Positions 1-4,751 of a stretch of DNA of 6,258 nt are shown piece after piece; the first letter of the stretch is position 1, and every line of letters starts with the position of its first letter. The position numbers were made by a program, and so were the translations under genes. This DNA is from DATKDU01 sp035649415 (lineage in GTDB: Bacteria; Planctomycetota; Planctomycetia; Pirellulales; Pirellulaceae), in the NCBI GenBank assembly GCA_035649415.1, contig DASRJP010000047.1, forward strand, positions 1 to 6,258, given 5' to 3'. A model generated the notes under the pieces. It made no database searches. It was not told where the DNA came from and saw only the letters and a program-made list of their open reading frames with translations.

Positions 1-179
1 TACCATTCCACCTTCCAGCCTGCGTCGAGTGCCGCCTTCTCCAGCGCCCACGCCTTCGAGTGAAACTCAACGGCCCGATCCACTTTGGCTTGTAGCTGCC
101 TCTCCCGCAGTCCCCATCCGACTATTAACCCGACAACCAGCGTCAACAGCAGCAGCTTGCGAATCGTGAACTTGAACAT
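1..179 (-). CDS. Small membrane-anchored protein, planctomycete KFxIRxLL family (3' end outside window)
   Basis: The frame opens with ATG at 179 and stays open for 59 codons to the left edge, so the stop is outside. It reads MFKFTIRKLLLLTLVVGLIV, then a Trp-containing end of the membrane segment (about residues 8-23). A charged, helical stretch follows (RERQLQAKVDRA and on) that could form a short coiled coil. The N-terminus matches the product of 740-973: 16 of 33 aligned residues agree, including KF-x-IR-x-LL-x-LTL, the Trp after the membrane helix and L-x-A-x-V-x-R. Short proteins with this start recur in planctomycetes; I know of no function for them. It is probably a single-pass inner-membrane protein with the C-terminal part outside or in the periplasm. 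I see no convincing Shine-Dalgarno before the ATG. Confidence that it is a gene rests on the paralogy. Confidence 0.72.
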   Translation of the reverse strand, partial: MFKFTIRKLLLLTLVVGLIVGWGLRERQLQAKVDRAVEFHSKAWALEKAALDAGWKVEW

Positions 180-403
180 GGGGTGGCTCGCTTTCTGCCG
201 CCAGTGTAACCGGCTGGGCGGGCGATTTGCTGCGCGCGCAAGTAGAATGGGGGGATGGAAAACCAAACAAGATGGTTCCAAATCAGCCTGCGCACATGGA
301 TTTTGAGCGGCGGAAAGTGGATTCCGATGCCGCCGCTGCCCACAAAGTAGCTACCTTGATTCACGCCGAGCCGGCAACGGCCGACACCGACCGTAGCGTT
401 CCT

Positions 404-425
404 GCCCCACGTCGCGGGCTTTTTT
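404..425 (+). terminator. Weak terminator-like hairpin
   Basis: GCCC (404-407) can pair with GGGC (416-419) around an 8-base loop, and six T follow (420-425). The stem has only four base pairs. The T run after a GC stem has the form of a Rho-independent terminator pointing right, but the structure is marginal. There is no obvious plus-strand gene upstream for it to end. Confidence 0.25.
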
Positions 426-510
426 CGTGTGCTGAGCTAGGCTGCAAATTCAGCTTGCGTGCGCCGACCCAGTAGCTGATACTGACGGCCGCAGACGATC
501 AATCGAGGTG

Positions 511-541
511 CCCCTTGGCGCGGTGACACAAGGGGTTTTTT
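511..541 (+). terminator. Rho-independent terminator-like hairpin
   Basis: CCCCTTG (511-517) pairs perfectly with CAAGGGG (529-535) over an 11-base loop, and six T follow directly (536-541), then a further CTTTT. This is a good intrinsic terminator for rightward transcription. It lies 53 bases before the small gene at 595. It therefore either ends an unrecognised transcript from the gap to its left or acts as an attenuator in the leader of the small-protein genes. Confidence 0.6.
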
Positions 542-594
542 CTTTTGGCGCAAACAAGAGGCCAACCACTAGCCCAAGTGAGTAGCTCGCACCA

Positions 595-714
595 ATGGAA
601 GTTACTTTCTTTCGGCTTGGCTTTACCGTGCTTGTCGCTGTCGCGGTCTTGGTAGTCATCGTCGGCATCGTCGCGCTGGTCGTGATTTTGAGCGGCACGC
701 GCAAACGGGACTAG
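595..714 (+). CDS. 39-residue single-span membrane protein, copy 1 of a paralogous pair
   Basis: ATG at 595 to TAG at 712-714. The product starts MEVTFFRLGF, continues as one long hydrophobic helix (about residues 10-33, rich in Val, Ile and Ala), and ends in a short basic tail, SGTRKRD. It is almost all membrane span, with the positive tail expected on the cytoplasmic side. The product of 1262-1375 is a clear paralog: 20 of 27 residues agree across the helix and tail, including the run GIVALVVILS and TRK. Over the last 15 shared codons eight differ synonymously and one changes the residue, the pattern of a selected protein and not of a recent DNA copy. No strong Shine-Dalgarno is visible. 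Function is unknown. It heads a close run of small membrane-protein genes; the next start is 25 bases away. Confidence 0.72.
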   Translation: MEVTFFRLGFTVLVAVAVLVVIVGIVALVVILSGTRKRD

Positions 715-727
715 CTTCGCTGGGCGG

Positions 728-733
728 TACAAT
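728..733 (+). promoter_or_regulatory. Possible -10 element placing transcription start at the ATG (leaderless)
   Basis: TACAAT matches the -10 consensus TATAAT at five of six positions and ends six bases before the ATG at 740. A start at the usual distance would fall on or next to that ATG, giving a leaderless mRNA. This fits the absence of a spaced Shine-Dalgarno: the only AGGA touches the ATG. I see no good -35 element, so this is tentative. Confidence 0.28.
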
Positions 734-739
734 GCAGGA

Positions 740-973
740 ATGAAATTCTCTATCCGCGATTTGCTTTGGCTAACTCTACTGGCGGGGTTCGCCGTCACCT
801 GGTGGATCGACCGTAGCCGGCTCGCGGCCGAGGTCGAGCGGTTGCGGCCGAACGACTTACTGTTTGACGATACTACGGTACCGGTAGACGATCCATTTTC
901 CGGGGGCATCGACACGCACGACCCGTTCGGCGCGTCGGTATCGAGCGACCACGGGCCACAAGCAAAACCTTGA
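740..973 (+). CDS. Small membrane-anchored protein, planctomycete KFSIRDLLWLTL family
   Basis: A 77-residue protein from ATG 740 to TGA 971-973. It begins MKFSIRDLLWLTLLAGFAVT and continues WWIDR: one membrane helix (about residues 7-23) ending in a double Trp at the interface. A short charged helix follows (about 24-37, RLAAEVERLR), then a hydrophilic, acidic, probably disordered tail with several DP and DD pairs and a DPFGAS segment near residue 62. The first part is paralogous to the minus-strand protein at 1-179 (16 of 33 residues agree). The N-terminal motif is familiar from many short planctomycete proteins; the tail differs among them and the role is unknown. The upstream start is 25 bases after the previous gene. 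The stop lies inside the left arm of a 12-base inverted repeat. Confidence 0.8.
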   Translation: MKFSIRDLLWLTLLAGFAVTWWIDRSRLAAEVERLRPNDLLFDDTTVPVDDPFSGGIDTHDPFGASVSSDHGPQAKP

Positions 974-1034
974 TCCGCGGCGGGCACCGCGAGACAATGG
1001 GCGGCATGACGGATAAAGACGACCGCGGATCAAG
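969..1034. repeat. Perfect 12-bp inverted repeat across a gene junction
   Basis: CTTGATCCGCGG (969-980) and CCGCGGATCAAG (1023-1034) are exact reverse complements separated by 42 bases. The left arm contains the TGA stop of the 740-973 gene. The right arm lies inside the start of the next gene. In RNA the arms would form a 12-bp, mostly GC stem with both candidate start codons (997 and 1006) in the loop. It could modulate translation of the downstream gene or be a protein-binding palindrome. There is no T run, so it does not look like a terminator. Confidence 0.6.
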
Positions 1035-1254
1035 TAGCAGCACGACGGCAATCGTGGTGGTTGTCGTGTTGCTGTTGCTCGGCTTGCCGTGTGTGGCGGT
1101 CGTGTGCCTATTGATTCTCCCGGCGGCGGTTTGGCTTGGCCGAGTCGTACCGCCAGCGCCAAAACCGCCGCCGCCGATCGTGCAACCTGCGCAGCCAACC
1201 AAGACAGTGCCGGAAGCGGCCCCAGTTCAGCCTGCGTCGCCGGAAAAGGGATAG
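1006..1254 (+). CDS. Small membrane protein with proline-rich tail
   Basis: An 82-residue product starting MTDKDDRGSSSSTTAI. The N-terminus is short and polar, then about 30 hydrophobic residues (roughly 14-44: a Val run, a Leu run, two Cys and an internal Pro). That is long enough for one extended span or a tight two-helix hairpin. The rest (about 47-82) is a Pro/Ala/Val/Gln-rich segment with PPPP and repeated PxxP-like spacing, probably disordered and possibly crossing the cell wall or periplasm. ATG at 1006 is chosen because it gives a normal charged N-terminus. ATG at 997 is equally possible (three extra residues), and a TTG at 970 would add twelve. It sits between the anchor protein and the 37-residue protein (7 bases to the next start), so co-transcription is likely. 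I do not recognise a family. Confidence 0.62.
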   Translation: MTDKDDRGSSSSTTAIVVVVVLLLLGLPCVAVVCLLILPAAVWLGRVVPPAPKPPPPIVQPAQPTKTVPEAAPVQPASPEKG

Positions 1255-1261
1255 CCGCACG

Positions 1262-1375
1262 ATGGACGCCTCGTTTCCGCTCGCCATCGCGGCCCTGGTC
1301 GCAGTCGTCGTCTTATTGGCGGTTGTCGGCATCGTGGCTTTGGTCGTCATCCTATCCGCCACGCGCAAGCCGTGA
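1262..1375 (+). CDS. 37-residue single-span membrane protein, copy 2 of a paralogous pair
   Basis: ATG at 1262 to TGA at 1373-1375. MDASFPLAIAALVAVVVLLA begins a single hydrophobic helix that runs to about residue 32 and ends SATRKP, a basic tail. It is the paralog of 595-714, with an identical GIVALVVILS segment and TRK, encoded by different synonymous codons. The same frame is open further upstream, but that extension reads as low-complexity Arg-rich sequence and overlaps the preceding gene, so the ATG is preferred. A purine-rich AAAAGGG stretch around 1244-1250 could serve as a distant ribosome binding site. It is probably co-transcribed with the three plus-strand genes before it. Function unknown. 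Confidence 0.72.
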   Translation: MDASFPLAIAALVAVVVLLAVVGIVALVVILSATRKP

Positions 1376-1447
1376 CGGGCACGATTGCCGCTCAGCCTTA
1401 CGGAGTCTCCGCAGCAGCCCGCGAACGTGTTTCTTTTTGACCTTCAT
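1352..1447 (-). CDS. Possible 31-residue basic protein
   Basis: ATG at 1447 and TAG at 1352-1354 (read on the minus strand). The product starts MKVKKKHVRGLLRRLRKAER and is strongly basic. On the minus strand AGGAAGGG (bases 1464-1457) lies nine bases before the ATG, one of the better Shine-Dalgarno matches in the window. The last 24 bases overlap the end of the convergent 1262-1375 gene. Basic proteins of this size can be ribosome- or RNA-associated, but there is no motif to prove it and chance is a real alternative. Confidence 0.33.
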   Translation of the reverse strand: MKVKKKHVRGLLRRLRKAERQSCPSRLARGG

Positions 1448-1584
1448 GGTTGGCGTCCCTTCCTAATCGGGAAAGGTTGCGAAGGACTGCGAACCGACCA
1501 CCCCGGTTGATGGTCCGAAAGGTAAGGGCAAGCGTCGTCAGAATGCTTTGCGAGTTGCGACGTTAAGCGATGACGAGGGTAGCC

Positions 1585-1614
1585 TTGCCGCAGAACGCGA
1601 CGCGTTGCTAGAAT
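1585..1614 (+). promoter_or_regulatory. Promoter for the tRNA-Ser gene
   Basis: TTGCCG (1585-1590) and TAGAAT (1609-1614) resemble -35 and -10 elements, with four and five of six consensus bases and an 18-base spacer. The -10 ends seven bases before the first base of the tRNA (1622), so transcription would begin at or within a base or two of the mature 5' end, leaving almost no leader. Confidence 0.5.
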
Positions 1615-1621
1615 CACTTCC

Positions 1622-1703
1622 GGAGGGTAAGCGAACGGTTAGCGGTCTGATTCGAAATCAGATGCCCCGCAAGGGGTTGCGGGTTCGAATCCCGTGCCCT
1701 CCG
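1622..1703 (+). tRNA. tRNA-Ser (anticodon CGA), irregular acceptor and D arm
   Basis: The anticodon stem TCTGA/TCAGA (1646-1650, 1658-1662) closes a 7-base loop TTCGAAA with anticodon CGA at 1653-1655, which reads UCG serine codons. The long variable arm (CCCC-GCAA-GGGG, 1664-1675) and discriminator G (1703) are serine features. The T arm is standard: GCGGG, loop TTCGAAT, CCCGT (1679-1695). The acceptor GGAGGG pairs with CCCTCC; T1628 could make a wobble seventh pair with G1696, but then no base is left for the conserved U8. The D arm has only a GC/GC stem (1631-1632 with 1642-1643), though the loop keeps GG. The gene is thus about one base short at its 5' side compared with ordinary serine tRNAs. 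No CCA is encoded. It is probably functional but divergent; a degenerate copy is possible. Confidence 0.78.
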
Positions 1704-1714
1704 CTGTCACGGTG

Positions 1715-1758
1715 AGGCGCGTCATCGCGTGTGAAGTTACCGCTTGAGAAACGCGCCT
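1715..1758 (+). terminator. Inverted repeat after the tRNA, possible terminator or processing hairpin
   Basis: AGGCGCGT (1715-1722) pairs perfectly with ACGCGCCT (1751-1758), with a 28-base loop. Only TT follows the stem before CG. It begins 12 bases after the tRNA 3' end, so it could end the tRNA transcript. The long loop and lack of a T run make it a poor intrinsic terminator. Confidence 0.35.
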
Positions 1759-1828
1759 TTCGTTGCCCAGGCGGGTGCATATTCGTGGAATGGACAATTG
1801 GCATCCATCCCATGGGCGAGTTTCTTTG

Positions 1829-2971
1829 ATGCGCTGCGCATTTTTCTTCGTTTCGTTGCTCCTGCCGACCACGCTGGCGACTGCTGTCGACCTGGCTAAC
1901 CTGCCAGCCAATACGTTCGTGGAGATCGTGTACGCCACGAATCAGTTGCCGGGCTCCGAGGAGAAGGGAGCGTACTCGCCACAGGGATGGAACAAGATCG
2001 TCTACGATCCCGTAGTTCAGCGAGTGTTGCTCTACGACCGCTGGGTGGACAAGAAACATGGCGGCGGGACGATCTATGGCAACTGCCTGTTTGCCTTCGA
2101 TCCGGCCGCGGCGACGATGACGCCGCTGAAGGTCGATCATTGGACGAAGAAAGAGACTCCTCAAGGCGGCTATCGCACGCTGGCCTTGCCGGAGAACGAT
2201 GCCGAGCCGACGCCGGCCCCGCGGCACGTGTACCACGCCTTTGAATTCGTGCCGGACCTGAACTCGCTGTTCATCTGCAACGGCGCTAATCAATCGATCA
2301 TCGACAAGTCGGGGAAGCTGGTGGGGCACGATGCCTGCGACGGCGCCTGGCGGATGGACCTGAAGACGAACCGCTGGACGAAGATCGAATCCAAGGAGTG
2401 CCCGCCCAATCGTCTCGACGACTGCATGGCCTGGTGCCCCCCAACGAAGTCTCTGATTTATGCGGCCACGGGGCGCCAGCTCTGGATTCTCGACCCGGCG
2501 GTTGGCCAGTGGCGAAAGGCCAAAAGCAGTCCGCCGCCCCGCAACTCGATGGGGCAGACGCTGTTTTACGACCCCACTGGTGAGCGGATGCTCATTGCTG
2601 GCGGAGGTACGCTCGATGCCTGGGAGAAAGGACCCGCGCCGGACTTTCACGAATTGTACGCTTTCGACCCGCGCACGGAGACGGTCGAGCGGCTGGCCGA
2701 CGCTCCCACGACGCTTTATTCCTCGCACCTGGCCTACGATTCCAAGCGCCAGCTATTCTTCGTGGTTGCCGTATTCAACAAACAGCAGCAGCGTTCCGGG
2801 GTGTTTGCCTACGATCCGCGGGAGAATTCCTGGCGGGAGATCACAGTCGCTGGCAAGATCCCACCGCATAAGAGCTGGTTTGGCTGGATGCAGCTCTGTT
2901 ACGACTCGCACCACGACTGCCTGATCGGCAAGGTCGCCGACAAGTTCTACGCATTCCGCTACGAGCCGTAG
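1829..2971 (+). CDS. Secreted Kelch-like beta-propeller protein
   Basis: From ATG 1829 the product is 380 residues. It opens with a Sec signal peptide, MRCAFFFVSLLLPTTLATA, with likely cleavage before VDLANL. Earlier in-frame starts (TTG 1763, ATG 1790) would put polar residues ahead of it, so 1829 is preferred. The mature part shows about six repeats in which a strand such as VYDPxxxRVLLY is followed by xxLFAFDP and then a Trp- or Thr-rich strand. Approximate spans are residues 55-101, 130-188, 194-233, 237-293, 296-340 and 348-380. Typical elements are LWILDPAVGQW, IAGGG before ELYAFDP, and GVFAYDPRENSW. This is the Kelch/galactose-oxidase-like propeller pattern. No copper-oxidase residues are evident, so a binding role at the cell surface or in the periplasm is more likely than catalysis. 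It appears monocistronic; the next gene starts 80 bases on. Confidence 0.82.
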   Translation: MRCAFFFVSLLLPTTLATAVDLANLPANTFVEIVYATNQLPGSEEKGAYSPQGWNKIVYDPVVQRVLLYDRWVDKKHGGGTIYGNCLFAFDPAAATMTPLKVDHWTKKETPQGGYRTLALPENDAEPTPAPRHVYHAFEFVPDLNSLFICNGANQSIIDKSGKLVGHDACDGAWRMDLKTNRWTKIESKECPPNRLDDCMAWCPPTKSLIYAATGRQLWILDPAVGQWRKAKSSPPPRNSMGQTLFYDPTGERMLIAGGGTLDAWEKGPAPDFHELYAFDPRTETVERLADAPTTLYSSHLAYDSKRQLFFVVAVFNKQQQRSGVFAYDPRENSWREITVAGKIPPHKSWFGWMQLCYDSHHDCLIGKVADKFYAFRYEP

Positions 2972-2997
2972 CATCGCGCTAAGCCACTCACCGCTGT

Positions 2998-3039
2998 CTC
3001 GACTTTAGGTATGGAACCAGTACGATGAATTAAGTCGAG
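2998..3039. repeat. 8-bp inverted repeat before the ribosome binding site of the next gene
   Basis: CTCGACTT (2998-3005) and AAGTCGAG (3032-3039) are exact reverse complements around a 26-base loop. The right arm ends one base before the GGAG (3041-3044) that serves the ATG at 3052. In RNA the hairpin would sit against the ribosome binding site; as DNA it could be an operator. There is no T run, so it is unlikely to end the propeller gene transcript. Confidence 0.4.
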
Positions 3040-3051
3040 TGGAGCAAAACG

Positions 3052-3765
3052 ATGCGGAGCCGACCATTCTGGGCCACTGTTTGGTGCCTGCTGCTGTCGG
3101 GCGGAACTGCCTACGCTGTCGATGTCTCGGCTCTAGCAGCGGATCTGGACAGCGATCAATTCGAGCGGCGGGAAAATGCCGAGCAGGCCCTGCTGCAAGA
3201 GGGGCTGAGTGTCATCGATCAAACGCTCGGCTCAGAAGCTCTCCCTGAAAGAGCTACTGACGCCGACATTGAGCTGCACTTCCAAAAATCTGCCGAAGAC
3301 TTGAAGTCGGCGCTCGAGAAAAGGCTCTTTCGCCACCTTGCCGGTCTCGAAGGGCTCGAGCCCCGCTACAGGGCCGACCGAATCCGCAAGGCCATCGAGC
3401 GGGCCGCAGCCGTTCGTTTCAGCCAGGCAAAGGCGAAGTTTCCATCGCGGCTCCCCAAAGCTGACGCGGAACGGGTCTACGGCAATACAGGCGGCTTCCG
3501 CGACGGCACGACCTGGTTCGACGCGGAGTTTCACAACGACTCGTCCTACACCGTCACCTCGATTCAGATCCTGGTCCGCATCACTGACAAGCGCACCGGG
3601 GAAAAAACCGAGAAGACAGCCGTGCTGGGCAGGTCTGAATCTCCGCTGCGTCCTGGCGATTCAGTGACGTGGTCGTCCGACGTGGGTATGGCACAGGCCA
3701 GCCATCACGAGTTTTTCTGGGACACGCGGGCCGTCTTCGGCACTCCACCGATTGCGCGCGAGTAG
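3052..3765 (+). CDS. Exported protein with HEAT-like N-terminal part and Ig-like beta C-terminal part
   Basis: A 237-residue product with a GGAG ribosome binding site seven bases before the ATG. Residues 1-22 are a signal peptide ending in TAYA, followed by VDVSAL. Residues about 27-60 (ADLDSDQFERRENAEQALL) match the pattern of short HEAT-like helices common in planctomycete exported proteins, a hydrophobic-Asp-Ser-Asp start then R-E-x-A-x-x-x-L. Residues about 70-130 are predicted helical and charged. From about 145 the sequence turns beta-rich: TTWFDAEFHNDSSYTVTSI, then VRITDKRTGEK, then LRPGDSVTW. This is the order of strands and the late PG turn of FxLYD-like or similar Ig-like domains, which often mediate envelope protein contacts. 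No catalytic residues are apparent. It converges with the minus-strand amidohydrolase gene, 57 bases away. Family assignment is by pattern only. Confidence 0.72.
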   Translation: MRSRPFWATVWCLLLSGGTAYAVDVSALAADLDSDQFERRENAEQALLQEGLSVIDQTLGSEALPERATDADIELHFQKSAEDLKSALEKRLFRHLAGLEGLEPRYRADRIRKAIERAAAVRFSQAKAKFPSRLPKADAERVYGNTGGFRDGTTWFDAEFHNDSSYTVTSIQILVRITDKRTGEKTEKTAVLGRSESPLRPGDSVTWSSDVGMAQASHHEFFWDTRAVFGTPPIARE

Positions 3766-3822
3766 ACCGACAAGAGTTGCGACAAGTCGGCACGCGGCTG
3801 ACGCATCATCGCCAGAAGGAAT
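3766..3822. other. Convergent gap with a short hairpin
   Basis: These 57 bases lie between two stop codons facing each other. CCGAC (3767-3771) can pair with GTCGG (3786-3790) over 14 bases. With five base pairs and no T run on either strand it is at best a weak bidirectional stop signal; termination here may be Rho-dependent. Confidence 0.25.
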
Positions 3823-4716
3823 TCACAGCTTGTAGCCCTTGTGGCGGAAGATCGGCGCAGCGATCCGCCGCAGGTTGCCGCCAAAGACTGCCAACCGCTG
3901 CTCGTGCGTCAGGTCGGCGTCGAAGACTTTCGACAATTCAGTCGAATACGAGCGCGACGGTCCATGCCCGCCCCAGATGAGCCGGCTGACCCCCACCTCG
4001 CGCACTGTGTAGTCCACCTGCCCCGAGTGCGGGTCGGAGCCGCTGAATTCGATATAGACGTTTTCGTGCGGCCGCACAGCGCGGACCCCCACCTCCCAGT
4101 CGCCGCCCGAGTGACCACAGATCAGCGGAACATCGGGGAATCGCTGGGCCAAAAGCGCCACGTCCATCGGCGTCGATTCGCCAGGCTGGTTGTCTCCCCC
4201 GGGCCGCCGCGGCATTCCGCCGATCTTCATCCAGGTGTGAATGTAGATCACCGCCTTCAGCTCCGCGGCCAGTCGGACGATCGCGTCATTATCGCGATGG
4301 CTGCACACGACGCCGCCCGGATTGCCGCCGTAGTACTTGATGCCGATGCACGGGCCGCTAGCGACCCACTCTTCGATCTTGCGGCAGCTTTCTACCGGCT
4401 GCGAGGGATCGATGGGAATCAAGCCCGACACGCGATCGGCGTGCTTTTCCAGATACTCGCGGATTTCGCGTTTCTTTTCGTCGGAGATCATCGTTCCTAG
4501 CGGATCGGTCGGCGTGCCGGCGATATCGAGCGAGAGCATCCGTTCAATTCCGATCCGCTCGACGTAAAACAGGTTCTCTTCGTGGGAACGAATACCGCCG
4601 CTGAAGAAGCCGTGGTAGTGCATGTCCCAGATCCGCAGCTTCACGAGGTCGTCGCGAGTTGGCAGGCCATAGGCGGCGGGATCGAGGGCAAACTCGCGAG
4701 CGGCGGAAAGTTTCAT
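3823..4716 (-). CDS. Amidohydrolase_2-type TIM-barrel metal-dependent hydrolase
   Basis: A 297-residue protein without a signal peptide, so probably cytoplasmic. The strand-1 motif is D31-M-H33-Y-H35, the HxH metal pair of the amidohydrolase superfamily. GIKYYGG (125-131), YIHTW with H160, and CGHSGG with H202 fit the next conserved strands of the Amidohydrolase_2 (ACMSD-like) group, which hydrolyses or decarboxylates small carboxylated compounds. At the last strand, where the family normally has GSD-x-P with the catalytic Asp, this protein has GGHGP (249-253), with His251 in the Asp position. Length is normal for the family. The start at 4716 leads quickly into a conventional N-terminus; an obvious Shine-Dalgarno is absent. 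It lies 35 bases after the related Tat-exported gene, so the two are probably one operon. The substrate cannot be deduced. Confidence 0.85.
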   Translation of the reverse strand: MKLSAAREFALDPAAYGLPTRDDLVKLRIWDMHYHGFFSGGIRSHEENLFYVERIGIERMLSLDIAGTPTDPLGTMISDEKKREIREYLEKHADRVSGLIPIDPSQPVESCRKIEEWVASGPCIGIKYYGGNPGGVVCSHRDNDAIVRLAAELKAVIYIHTWMKIGGMPRRPGGDNQPGESTPMDVALLAQRFPDVPLICGHSGGDWEVGVRAVRPHENVYIEFSGSDPHSGQVDYTVREVGVSRLIWGGHGPSRSYSTELSKVFDADLTHEQRLAVFGGNLRRIAAPIFRHKGYKL

Positions 4717-4751
4717 CGGAAGGCACTTTCTTCAATGGCTTTGCACATGCG

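Larger units (their letters stand above)
180..594. other. Gene-poor gap between divergent small genes
   Basis: About 415 bases without a convincing gene. It lies between the start of the minus-strand anchor protein and the start of the 39-residue membrane protein at 595. Both strands contain open frames of 70-80 codons, but they start with weak codons, have low-complexity composition and resemble nothing I know. The right half holds two T-run hairpins, described separately, which point rightward. The space between them (about 426-510) could encode a short structured RNA ending at the second hairpin, but this is only a guess from the terminator. Confidence 0.5.
1467..1715 (+). other. Open frame with coding-like composition, no start; possible gene remnant
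   Basis: After a TAA at 1464-1466 this frame is open for 82 codons to TGA at 1713-1715. It lacks an ATG before the tRNA region. The first 60 codons read like a soluble protein, including DEGSLAAERDALLESLPEG around 1566-1622, preceded by a Lys/Arg/Gly-rich part. It then runs straight through the tRNA gene, so the downstream part cannot be meaningful protein. It may be a decayed or truncated gene abutting the tRNA, as left by past integration at a tRNA, or simply an accidental open frame. Confidence 0.18.

Noticed and set aside
227..475. 82-codon plus-strand frame in the gap
   Set aside because: TTG start, no ribosome binding site, no recognisable features, and it runs across a T-run hairpin.
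499..987. 162-codon minus-strand frame opposite the small membrane proteins
   Set aside because: Longer than the plus-strand frames, but without recognisable domains. The plus-strand frames are supported by paralogy and synonymous changes.
1639..1938. Minus-strand frame across the tRNA, ending in a GTGFEPATPCGASDFESD-like peptide
   Set aside because: This peptide type is the well-known false translation of the antisense strand of serine tRNA genes.
1658..2728. 356-codon minus-strand frame opposite the propeller gene, ending in GIRTRNPLRGI
   Set aside because: Arg/His/Val-rich shadow of the plus-strand gene, and its end is again antisense tRNA. The plus-strand frame has a signal peptide and propeller repeats.
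3841..4500. 219-codon plus-strand frame opposite the second amidohydrolase
   Set aside because: Antisense shadow; Arg/Asp/His-rich with no domain logic, whereas the minus strand carries conserved HxH and barrel motifs.
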